From the NCBI GenBank assembly GCA_903884655.1, contig CAISFO010000029.1:50529-114528 (forward strand): a DNA stretch of 64,000 bases. Reading direction: 5' to 3'. The stretch is from an uncultured Holophagaceae bacterium (GTDB taxonomy: Bacteria > Acidobacteriota > Holophagae > Holophagales > Holophagaceae). Numbering within the stretch: position 1 is the first letter of the stretch; the number at the start of each line of letters is the position of its first letter. The translations under genes and the position numbers were made by a program. Below are positions 1 through 6,760 of the stretch, piece after piece. Below the pieces are notes generated by a model, which worked only from the letters and a program-made list of their open reading frames with translations, was not told where the DNA came from and searched no databases.

Positions 1-1
1 T

Positions 2-1177
2 TTCGGTGCAGCCTACTCGGGGGAGCACAGCTTCGAGCCCCGCAAGGAGATCCGGAATTCCTTCACCTCCACGCTGTTCCTGGGGTTCCGCCCCTGGGAA
101 GGGGCCGAGGTGTATGTGGACCCGGAGGTGTCGGGCGGGCAAGGCCTGAGCCATGTGGCCGGTCTCGGCGGTGCCCCCAATGGCGAGATCTCCCGGGTAT
201 CCAGTTCCGAATTGAAGCTGGCCCTCGCCAGGGTGTATCTCAAGCAGGTCTTCAGCCTCGGCGGGGAGATCGAAGCCGTCGCCGGGGACCAGAACCAGCT
301 CGGCGGGTCCCGTAGCCGTCGGCGAGTGACCGTCACCGTGGGCAAGCTGGCCCTGGGGGACATCTTCGATGCCAACGCCTACACCCACGATCCCCGGTCC
401 CAGTTCCTGAACCTGGCCCTGGTGGACAGTTCCTCCTGGGACTACCCGGCAGATACCAAGGGCTACAGCTGGGGTCTGGCGTTGGAGTTGAACTGGGACG
501 ATTGGGCCCTGCGCGCCGGCAGTTTCCTGGAGCCCTCGGAAGCCAATGGTCCCTACTTCGACCACCACGTGAGCCACGCCCACGGGGAGGTGGTCGAGGT
601 GGAGCATGACCACGAGATCGGTGGACGGGTCGGCCATATCCGGCTCCTCGGCTTCGCGAACCGGGCGGACATGGGCAGCTACCAGGAGAGCCTACAGGCT
701 GCCCCCGTGGTGCCAGATGTGATGGCCACTCGCCAGCCGGGACGCCTCAAGTACGGGTGGGGTCTGAGCGCGGACCAGGCCCTGACCGGAGAGCTGGGGG
801 CCTTCCTGCGGGCCGGCTGGAACGACGGTCGCACGGAGACCTGGGCCTTCACGGAGATCGACCGCACCATCGCCCTGGGCCTCGCCCTCACGGGGAGCGG
901 CTGGTCCAGGCCCCAGGACCGGGTCGGGGTGGCCCTGGCCGCCGATGGACTGTCGCCCGAGCACAGGACCTACCTGGCTGCGGGCGGGCTCGGCTTCATG
1001 CTCGGTGATGGTCGTCTGAACTACGGCCAGGAGCGCATCCTGGAAGCCTATTACGCCCTGGCGCTGGGCCGGTTCGTCACGGCCAGTCTCGATGCCCAGC
1101 GGATCCAGTACCCCGGCTACAACCGCGACCGAGGGCCTGTCGACATCTTCGCCCTGCGGCTCCACGCCCAGTTCTGA
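2..1177 (+). CDS. Carbohydrate-selective porin, OprB-like (5' end outside window)
   Basis: The reading frame is already open at the window edge, so the start and signal peptide lie upstream; 391 codons are visible. The visible part alternates hydrophobic and polar residues with many Trp/Tyr/Gly, as in outer-membrane beta strands, and ends in Phe (LRLHAQF), the usual C-terminal aromatic residue of beta-barrel proteins. Near the end NYGQERILEAYY resembles the conserved C-terminal block of the OprB porin family, which forms substrate-selective channels for sugars and other small solutes. The acidic/His-rich stretch around codons 179-203 (DHHVSHAHGE and VEVEHDHE) is probably an extracellular loop; His/Asp clusters could bind divalent metal, which would suit the metal-transport genes that follow, but that is inference. 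Family assignment is fairly sure, substrate is not. Confidence 0.75.
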   Translation, partial: FGAAYSGEHSFEPRKEIRNSFTSTLFLGFRPWEGAEVYVDPEVSGGQGLSHVAGLGGAPNGEISRVSSSELKLALARVYLKQVFSLGGEIEAVAGDQNQLGGSRSRRRVTVTVGKLALGDIFDANAYTHDPRSQFLNLALVDSSSWDYPADTKGYSWGLALELNWDDWALRAGSFLEPSEANGPYFDHHVSHAHGEVVEVEHDHEIGGRVGHIRLLGFANRADMGSYQESLQAAPVVPDVMATRQPGRLKYGWGLSADQALTGELGAFLRAGWNDGRTETWAFTEIDRTIALGLALTGSGWSRPQDRVGVALAADGLSPEHRTYLAAGGLGFMLGDGRLNYGQERILEAYYALALGRFVTASLDAQRIQYPGYNRDRGPVDIFALRLHAQF

Positions 1178-1263
1178 GACTCGATGTGAATTACCATTCC
1201 CGCATTGATCCCGCATCCGAGTCCCGGTCATCCTGGGGTCGGACCTTGAAGAAGGAGGCAGCG

Positions 1264-1320
1264 ATGGGCAAGCGCACCGCCCCGAACGACCCTCCGTCGT
1301 GGACAGGAACCGGCCGCTGA
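1264..1320 (+). CDS. Putative 18-residue leader peptide upstream of the Nramp gene
   Basis: A tiny ORF starts with ATG five bases after a perfect AAGGAGG ribosome site and reads MGKRTAPNDPPSWTGTGR, ending 62 bases before the Nramp GTG start. A second ORF of the same kind lies at 8599-8652 ahead of the ABC importer. They share M-G-K/R at the start, D/E-P-P-S in the middle, and R-stop at the end, with identical CCTCCGTCG and CGCTGA nucleotide blocks. Acidic-Pro-Pro motifs are known to stall or destabilise ribosomes, and the MgtL leader of Salmonella uses such codons to sense Mg2+; the parallel is inference. The GGAGG ribosome site can also pair with the CCTCC of the Pro-Pro codons. No protein family is known to me for it. 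Confidence 0.55.
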   Translation: MGKRTAPNDPPSWTGTGR

Positions 1321-1382
1321 TTTCTTCCCAGAGCCCAGGCTCTGTGGCGTCCAACCACTGACTCCTCCAGACCGAGGTCCCT

Positions 1383-2984
1383 GTGTACCTGGTGAGTAAA
1401 TCCATCCACCAGCTCGAGCGCTTCCGGCGCCAGCTGATGATCTTCTTCGCCGTGCTGGGGCCCGGCATCATCGTCATGATCGCGGACAACGATGCCGGCG
1501 GCATTGCCACCTACGCGTTCACCGGTTCCAAGTACGGGTTCAGCCTGCTCTGGATCTTCATCATCCTCGTGCCCATGGCCTATTACGTTCAGGAAATGAC
1601 GGTGCGGCTGGGGGCGGTCACCAAGCGGGGCCACGCCGAGGCCATCTTCGAGGGCTTCGGGCCTTTCTGGGGCTGGTTCTCCCTGGCCGACCTGGCCATC
1701 GTGAACTGGCTCACCCTCATCACCGAGTACATCGGCATGATCATCGCCGGGCAGATGTTCGGCATCCCGCCCATCTGGACCTTCCTGGGGGTGACGCTGA
1801 TCCTCTTCCTGGTGGTGCTCACGGGCAAGTACTGGACCTTCGAGAAGCTGACCCTCTTCTTCTGCGCTTTCAACCTGGTCTACATTCCGGCGGCCTTCTG
1901 GGCCATGAAGGCGCCCACGGCGCCTTCATGGGGGCTGGTGGGCAAGGGTCTCCTGGTGCCGAACCTGGGCGGAGGAGGTCTCTCGGGAGAGATCATTTTC
2001 GTCCTGCTGGCCAACATCGGCACCACCATCGCCCCCTGGATGATCTTCTTCCAGCAGAGCGCCGTGGTGGACAAGGGCCTGGATATCCATGACATCAAGT
2101 TCGGGAAGATGGAGACCTTCGTGGGGTCGCTGCTGACCTGCATCGTGGCCGTGTTCATCATCATCACCACCGCTGCCGCGCTCCACCACCACAACCCTCC
2201 CATCGTCATGGAGAAAGTGAACGAGGCCGCCGCGGCCCTCACGCCGCTCATCCCCCATGGCGAAACCGCCCGGAAGCTCTTCGCCATCGGGCTCTTCGAC
2301 GCGGGTTTCCTGGGGGCGCTGTGCATCTCCCTCTCGTCGAGCTGGGCCGTGGGCGAGGTGTTCGGCTGGGCCCACAGCCTCAACAAGAGTGTGAAGGACG
2401 CGCCCTGGTTCTACGTGGTCTACCTGGGGATGCTGCTGTCCTCGGGCTTCGTCGCCATGATCTCCTCCGACGCCACGCAGCAGATCATCACCATGTTCGT
2501 GCAGGTGGTGGCGGTGACGCTCCTGCCCACGGCCCTGGTGTTCCTCATTCTCATCCTCAACGACGAGCAGTTCATGGGCAAGCACGTGAACACGCGCTGG
2601 GAGAACATCGCCAACTGGTCCATTGTCATCTTCGTCACCTTCATGTCCACCCTCTTCGCGGTCTCGACGCTCTTTCCGGGCTTCCTTGAGGGTTTGCGGC
2701 CTGTCCCCAAACCCTCGGGTGCCGCGACGACGCAAGGCGGGATGCTCCGCCAGGAAGGGCCCGCAGGGCGATGTAGTTCATCGTTCAAGGGCACTGACGC
2801 CGTGGAGCGCCCGCCTTGCGCCGTCCCTTCGGGCTGGGGCGGCGGGCGGCATCTCGCTGCGTCAGGCTCGGATTGCTTAGAACCACTATGCTCACCTCGC
2901 CTTCCTTGCGGGACACCGCCCGGCGCTCCCAGCGCGGCGCGCGGGGGTTCGGGGACAGGCCGCTTGTTCCGGAGGGCCGCATGA
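1383..2984 (+). CDS. Nramp-superfamily metal transporter, magnesium-transporter-like (NRMT type), with an acquired C-terminal tail
   Basis: Inner-membrane symporter-fold protein with about 11 hydrophobic helices in residues 20-436. The first-helix motif is ADNDAGG (34-40) where classical Mn/Fe Nramps have DPGN, and the sixth-helix motif is NIGTTIAPW (211-219) where they have Met-Pro-His. From memory, replacement of the helix-6 metal-binding Met and a Trp at this place mark the Nramp-related magnesium transporters, so Mg2+ (perhaps Mn2+) uptake is likelier than iron uptake. GTG start chosen because GAGG lies five bases upstream. From residue 438 to about 528 the protein is encoded by an inserted hairpin element (2696-2963), rich in Gly/Arg/Ser; the natural protein probably ended in or near LFRRAA. 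Its TGA overlaps the ATG of the MgtE-N/CBS gene (ATGA), so the two are translationally coupled. Confidence 0.8.
   Translation: MYLVSKSIHQLERFRRQLMIFFAVLGPGIIVMIADNDAGGIATYAFTGSKYGFSLLWIFIILVPMAYYVQEMTVRLGAVTKRGHAEAIFEGFGPFWGWFSLADLAIVNWLTLITEYIGMIIAGQMFGIPPIWTFLGVTLILFLVVLTGKYWTFEKLTLFFCAFNLVYIPAAFWAMKAPTAPSWGLVGKGLLVPNLGGGGLSGEIIFVLLANIGTTIAPWMIFFQQSAVVDKGLDIHDIKFGKMETFVGSLLTCIVAVFIIITTAAALHHHNPPIVMEKVNEAAAALTPLIPHGETARKLFAIGLFDAGFLGALCISLSSSWAVGEVFGWAHSLNKSVKDAPWFYVVYLGMLLSSGFVAMISSDATQQIITMFVQVVAVTLLPTALVFLILILNDEQFMGKHVNTRWENIANWSIVIFVTFMSTLFAVSTLFPGFLEGLRPVPKPSGAATTQGGMLRQEGPAGRCSSSFKGTDAVERPPCAVPSGWGGGRHLAASGSDCLEPLCSPRLPCGTPPGAPSAARGGSGTGRLFRRAA
2696..2963. repeat. Composite inverted-repeat element (BIME/MITE-like) inserted at the end of the Nramp gene
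   Basis: The outer ends are a perfect 13-bp inverted repeat, GCGGCCTGTCCCC (2696-2708) and GGGGACAGGCCGC (2951-2963), extended by about nine imperfect bases inward. Inside are two further stem-loops: 2726-2748 with 2804-2825 (11-bp perfect core CGCAAGGCGGG) and 2833-2857 with 2908-2933. The element has no coding look of its own, yet stays open in the Nramp frame. It encodes nothing I recognise and resembles a repetitive extragenic hairpin element or a MITE. No second copy is visible in this window. Confidence 0.65.
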
Positions 2985-4258
2985 ATCAGGTCCACGCTCC
3001 CCAGGCCCCTATCCAGAACTCGAACGGCATCTTCTTCTCGAGGGTCTTCCGCAAGCCCGTGCGCATCGCCGGCCAAGGCCGGAAAGTGGGACCGGCCTCG
3101 GACATCGTCTTCGCCCTGGCCGAGCCCTTCCCCCGCGCAGTGGGCATCTTCATCGACCACGGCTGGGGCGTGCCGACGGAGTTCGTGTCCTGGGACAAGG
3201 TCGTGGACCTGTCGGACCAGGGCATCATCGTTCGCGGCCCCGATGCGGGGGACCAGTACCCGGCCTTCCAGGACCAGCCGGGCTGGATCCTCGCCGACAA
3301 GCACCTGATGGGCCGCACCATCCTGGACATCGATGACCGCAAGACCGAGGTGGTGAACGATGTGCTGCTTCGCACGGACGACCATGGCTACTACCTGGCG
3401 GCGGTGGATGCCTCCTTCAACGGCTTCCTCCGCAAGTGGGGCCTGCTGAAGCTCACCACGCTGATCAGCGAGGACCTGATTCCCTGGAAGTTCGTCCAGC
3501 CGCTCTCTCTGGAGGACGCCATTGCCTCCGACCGGCTGCAGCTCTCCGTCACCAAGGAACAGCTGCATGACCTGCCCAAGGAGGACCTTGCCGATGCCCT
3601 GGAGGAACTGACGGGTCAGGAACAGGAAGCCCTGTTCTCAGCCCTGGAAACCGACAAGGCCGCAGCGACCCTGACCGAGGCCGAACCCAGAGCCCAGCGC
3701 CAGATCATCGCCAGCCTCCGCCAGGAGCGGGCCCAGAACATCCTTGCCCACCTTTCGACGCCTCAGCTGGTGGATCTGCTCGGCGTGCTGCCCCACGAGG
3801 ATGCCGAGGAGATGTTGGCCCTGCTGCCGGAGGAGCGGCAGAAAAGGGTGAGGGCCCTGCTGTCCGCGCGCGAAGCCACGGCCCGCGACTTCATGTCGCC
3901 GGAGTACCTCACGGTGCCGCCGGATCTCACGGTGACCCAGGCCCGTGCCACCATTCGCCAGTCGGGGCTCGCCTACAACGGTATCTCATATCTGTACGTC
4001 AAAGGCGCGGACGGGAAACTGCAGGGGGCCGTGGATGCCCGGTTCCTGCTGGTCTCCGCGGACACCGCCCGGATGGAGGACATCATGGACTCCCCGGCGG
4101 TCGCCGCAGAGGCCGACGACATCCGCGAGGACCTGGAAGCGCTCTTCGGGAAGTACCACTTCCGGATGGTCCCCGTGGTGGACCCCGAGGACCACATCCT
4201 GGGCGTCATCCGCTACAACGACATCATGCGGGGTGATGCCCCCCGACCCAAGGTCTAG
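2981..4258 (+). CDS. Soluble MgtE N-domain plus CBS-pair protein (putative Mg2+-sensing partner)
   Basis: A 425-residue protein with no membrane helix. Residues about 10-160 look like two PRC-barrel-type beta segments (for example RKPVRIAGQGRKVGPASD and GRTILDIDDRKTEVVNDVLL). Residues about 165-290 match the helical superhelix of MgtE-N (repeats such as LTGQEQEALFSAL and LPHEDAEEMLALLPEE). Residues about 290-425 form a CBS pair (ATARDFMSPEYLTVPP, then FRMVPVVDPEDHILGVIRYND). In MgtE channels these domains bind Mg2+ and gate the pore; the pore helices are missing here, so the protein is probably a cytosolic regulator of the coupled Nramp transporter. The start is ATG 2981, with GGAGGG upstream and four bases of overlap with the Nramp stop. 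Confidence 0.8.
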   Translation: MNQVHAPQAPIQNSNGIFFSRVFRKPVRIAGQGRKVGPASDIVFALAEPFPRAVGIFIDHGWGVPTEFVSWDKVVDLSDQGIIVRGPDAGDQYPAFQDQPGWILADKHLMGRTILDIDDRKTEVVNDVLLRTDDHGYYLAAVDASFNGFLRKWGLLKLTTLISEDLIPWKFVQPLSLEDAIASDRLQLSVTKEQLHDLPKEDLADALEELTGQEQEALFSALETDKAAATLTEAEPRAQRQIIASLRQERAQNILAHLSTPQLVDLLGVLPHEDAEEMLALLPEERQKRVRALLSAREATARDFMSPEYLTVPPDLTVTQARATIRQSGLAYNGISYLYVKGADGKLQGAVDARFLLVSADTARMEDIMDSPAVAAEADDIREDLEALFGKYHFRMVPVVDPEDHILGVIRYNDIMRGDAPRPKV

Positions 4259-4267
4259 GAGACTCGC

Positions 4268-4384
4268 ATGCCAAGGGTCAAACTCACGCCCAGCACCCGT
4301 TTCGCGCTCTACTTCCTGCGTTTCTACCTTGTGTTCCTGATGCTGCTGCTGGTGTTCCGGTTCATCAAGGCCTTCCATCATTGA
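4268..4384 (+). CDS. Small single-helix membrane protein, 38 residues
   Basis: The ORF starts with ATG six bases after AGGAG, which itself overlaps the stop of the MgtE-N/CBS gene, and ends four bases before the CDF gene. The peptide starts MPRVKLTPSTRFALYFLRFY and continues with an uninterrupted hydrophobic stretch (LVFLMLLLVFRFI), ending in KAFHH. The positive N-terminus and single helix suggest an inner-membrane miniprotein. Tight packing between a Mg2+-sensor gene and a cation exporter suggests a small subunit or modulator of one of these transporters, like the small proteins that accompany MgtA or MntP; this is inference. No family is recognised. Confidence 0.6.
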   Translation: MPRVKLTPSTRFALYFLRFYLVFLMLLLVFRFIKAFHH

Positions 4385-4388
4385 TGCC

Positions 4389-5303
4389 ATGAACACAGAG
4401 ATTTCCGCCTCCGACGAAAAATTCCGTGTGGCCATCACTTCGGTGGTGGCCGCCATCGGCCTGACAGCCATGAAGTTCGTGGTTGGCCTGATGACCGGCA
4501 GTCTCGGCATCCTGTCCGAAGCGGCCCACTCGGGCCTGGACCTGGTGGCCGCCCTGGTCACGGTTTTCGCGGTCCGAGCCTCGGCCTGGCCCCCCGATGC
4601 CGACCACCCCTACGGCCATGGCAAGGTGGAGAATCTCTCCGCCCTGTTCGAAACGCTGCTGTTGCTCCTGACCTGCCTCTGGATCATCCGAGAGGCGGTG
4701 GAGCGGCTCTTCTTCCATCCAGTCCCTGTGAAGGCCAACCTCTGGGGCTTCCTGGTCATCGCCACCTCGATCATCGTCGACATCGGCCGGTCCCGGGCCC
4801 TCATGAAGGTGGCGAAGAAACACCAGAGCCAGGCCCTCGAAGCGGACGCCCTCCACTTCAGCACGGATGTCTGGTCCAGTTCCGTGGTGCTGCTGGGCCT
4901 GGGTCTGGTGTTCCTGGCGGAAAGGATGGGGCTGCCCTGGCTGGTGAAGGCGGATGCCATCGCCGCCCTCTGCGTGGCGGGCATCGTGGTCTGGGTGAGC
5001 ATCCGGCTCGGTCAGAAGACCCTGCGCGACCTCATGGACTCGGTGCCCAAGGATATGGTGGAGCGGGCCCAGAAAGTGGTGCTGGACATTCCCGGAGTCA
5101 TGGCTGTGCCAAGGATCCGCATGCGCAAGACCGGAGGCGAGTGGTTTGCGGATGTGGTGATCGAGGTGCCGGGGGACCTCAGCTTCGAGGAGGCCCATGC
5201 GGTGACGGAGGCGGTCGAGGGCCATCTGGCGGAGCTCCTGCCCGGAGGTGACGTGGTCGTCCACGCTGAGCCCGCGCGGGTCCATCCACCTACTCGGGCG
5301 TGA
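4389..5303 (+). CDS. Cation diffusion facilitator (CDF) family efflux transporter
   Basis: A 304-residue inner-membrane divalent-cation/H+ antiporter. It shows the family's four-residue metal site halves AHSGLD (about residues 39-44) and HFSTD (about 157-161), the HPYGHGKVE motif after helix 2, six hydrophobic helices, and a C-terminal ferredoxin-like dimer domain (residues 215-300). The site pattern D/H with H-D is compatible with Zn2+, Fe2+ or Mn2+; specificity cannot be read. It is the last gene of the Nramp/MgtE-N/CBS/miniprotein cluster, four bases after the miniprotein, so the unit couples uptake, sensing and export. Its last four codons and stop lie within a duplicated fragment of the neighbouring ATPase gene (5291-5354), so the C-terminus was altered by that event. 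Confidence 0.9.
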   Translation: MNTEISASDEKFRVAITSVVAAIGLTAMKFVVGLMTGSLGILSEAAHSGLDLVAALVTVFAVRASAWPPDADHPYGHGKVENLSALFETLLLLLTCLWIIREAVERLFFHPVPVKANLWGFLVIATSIIVDIGRSRALMKVAKKHQSQALEADALHFSTDVWSSSVVLLGLGLVFLAERMGLPWLVKADAIAALCVAGIVVWVSIRLGQKTLRDLMDSVPKDMVERAQKVVLDIPGVMAVPRIRMRKTGGEWFADVVIEVPGDLSFEEAHAVTEAVEGHLAELLPGGDVVVHAEPARVHPPTRA

Positions 5304-5354
5304 TCATCTCCCGATCCTCGCGGTAGGCGAAGAGTTCACCGAAGCGGCCCCACG
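5291..5354 (-). pseudogene. Fossil 3' end of a second ABC-ATPase gene copy
   Basis: These 64 bases match the last 64 bases of the ATPase gene (5453-5516), in the same orientation, at 61 of 64 positions. Read on the minus strand, the fragment encodes WGRFGELFAYREDREMITPE followed by TAG. All differences from the intact copy are silent third-position changes (GAT/GAC, CCC/CCT, GAG/GAA), and the stop codon differs too (TAG against TAA, at the base just outside the aligned block). Similarity stops abruptly at the Trp codon. Silent-only divergence suggests both copies were under selection before one was lost. Confidence 0.75.
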
Positions 5355-5391
5355 GGGCCCCCTCCGCGATCGAGCGCAGCGAGGAGCGGGA

Positions 5392-5414
5392 GCACGCGAC
5401 TAAATGTCGCGTGC
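5392..5414. repeat. Perfect 9-bp hairpin between convergent genes
   Basis: GCACGCGAC, loop TAAAT, GTCGCGTGC. It sits between the end of the CDF gene and the end of the ATPase gene, which converge. There is no T-run on either side, so it is not a standard terminator, although a strong hairpin at a convergent junction can block transcripts. Confidence 0.5.
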
Positions 5415-5451
5415 GATCGGGGGGTAGTCTGGGTGGGGCCTGGGCTGGAAC

Positions 5452-6753
5452 TTATTCAGGCGTGATCATCTCCCGGTCCTCGCGGTAGGCGAAGAGTTCA
5501 CCGAAGCGGCCCCACGTGACCAGCGTATCGAAGGTCTGGTCCGGGTTCTCCATGGGCAGGCGCTGCTGCAACTCGGAGCGCAGCTCACTTTCCTTCAGCT
5601 CGCCGTGGTGCAGCTCCACCAGCTCCATCACCATCTTGAACAGGCGGAGCTCCAGCAGCTGGGCTTTCCAGATGTCCTTGCGGTCGTCCATGTTGGCGCG
5701 CACGAACTTCTGGCCGAGGGACGTGAGGAGCACCTGCCGCTTGGGGGTGTCCACGAAGTCCAGCATTTCCGCGCCCTTCACGGAAGCGAGGATCTTCTCG
5801 AAGGTGACATGGGTGGCGGCGGCCACCTGGAAGAGGTCCGCGGTGCCACCCTGAGTCTCCAGATACTCCAGCAGGCCCAGGATGTCTGAGGAAGGCGCCG
5901 GGGGCAGGGGCTCCACGAGGTCGGGCAGGAGGCTGGGTTCCGGAGCGCTCACTTCGATGTCGGGCAGTTCCGTGCTGGTGATGATGTCGTGCAGCTGGTC
6001 CACCAGGCGGAGGAACTCGGGACTGCGCATGTCCCGGGGCCGGGGCAGGGGGTTGTCCACGATGGTGCGCAGGCGGCCGGGGTTGGCGGACAGCACCACG
6101 ATGCGGTCCGCCATGTAGACGACCTCCTTGATGTCGTGGCTCACCATGAGGATCGAAGATGGATTGCGCTCGGCGTCGTCCCAGATGTCGAGGATTTCCG
6201 CCCGGAGGCCCTCCGCCGTGAGGGCGTCGACATGGCTGAAGGGTTCGTCCATGAAGAGGATCTCGGGATCCACGCTGAGGGCCCTGGCCATGCCCACCCG
6301 CTGTTTCATGCCGCCGGAGAGCTCGCGGGGGTAGGCCTCCTCGAACCCTTCGAGGCCCACCAGGCTGATGGCGCGATGGGCCTTGGCCTTGATGGTGGTC
6401 TCGTCCAGCCCCTGGGCCTGGAGCACGGTCTTCACGTTGGCTTCCACCGTCATCCAGGGGTAGAGGGCGAAATTCTGGAAGACGATGGCCACGCCGGGGT
6501 TCAGACCCTCCATCTTCTCGCCGTGGTAGAAGGTCTTGCCCTTGGTGGGCTGGATCAGGCCGGCGAAGATCCGCAGGATGGTGGACTTCCCACAGCCCGA
6601 AGGGCCGATGAGGCAGACCACCTCGTTGGCCCGGATATCGAGGTTGATGTCCTCCAGCACCCGCAGGGGATGGCCGGTCTCCCTCTGGAAGGATTTCTGG
6701 ATGCCCTTCAGCTCGCAGATGACGGTGTGATCGGCGTGGATGGCATGTTTCAT
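5452..6753 (-). CDS. ABC transporter ATPase, nitrate/sulfonate/taurine type, with C-terminal AAA-associated domain
   Basis: A 433-residue cytosolic ATPase that powers the double permease encoded just upstream (7 bases between them). Walker A GPSGCGKST is at 50-58, the signature LSGGMKQR at 145-152, Walker B ILFMDEP at 165-171, and the H-loop MVSHD at about 200. The first 260 residues are like SsuB/TauB/NrtD. Residues about 300-433 form an extra helical winged domain (AAA-associated type, with FEKILASVKGAEMLDFVD and WGRFGELFAYRED). I chose ATG 6753, because it follows GAGGG and the protein similarity begins there, not at an earlier in-frame ATG. No periplasmic binding protein gene lies in this unit, so the substrate is unknown. 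Confidence 0.85.
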   Translation of the reverse strand: MKHAIHADHTVICELKGIQKSFQRETGHPLRVLEDINLDIRANEVVCLIGPSGCGKSTILRIFAGLIQPTKGKTFYHGEKMEGLNPGVAIVFQNFALYPWMTVEANVKTVLQAQGLDETTIKAKAHRAISLVGLEGFEEAYPRELSGGMKQRVGMARALSVDPEILFMDEPFSHVDALTAEGLRAEILDIWDDAERNPSSILMVSHDIKEVVYMADRIVVLSANPGRLRTIVDNPLPRPRDMRSPEFLRLVDQLHDIITSTELPDIEVSAPEPSLLPDLVEPLPPAPSSDILGLLEYLETQGGTADLFQVAAATHVTFEKILASVKGAEMLDFVDTPKRQVLLTSLGQKFVRANMDDRKDIWKAQLLELRLFKMVMELVELHHGELKESELRSELQQRLPMENPDQTFDTLVTWGRFGELFAYREDREMITPE

Positions 6754-6760
6754 GGCGCCC

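Noticed and set aside
1178..1382. A yybP-ykoY (Mn2+) or M-box (Mg2+) riboswitch ahead of the Nramp gene
   Set aside because: The required loop sequences are absent; only a bulged hairpin (1178-1186 with 1214-1223), a 7-bp hairpin (1329-1344) and the mini-ORF are seen.
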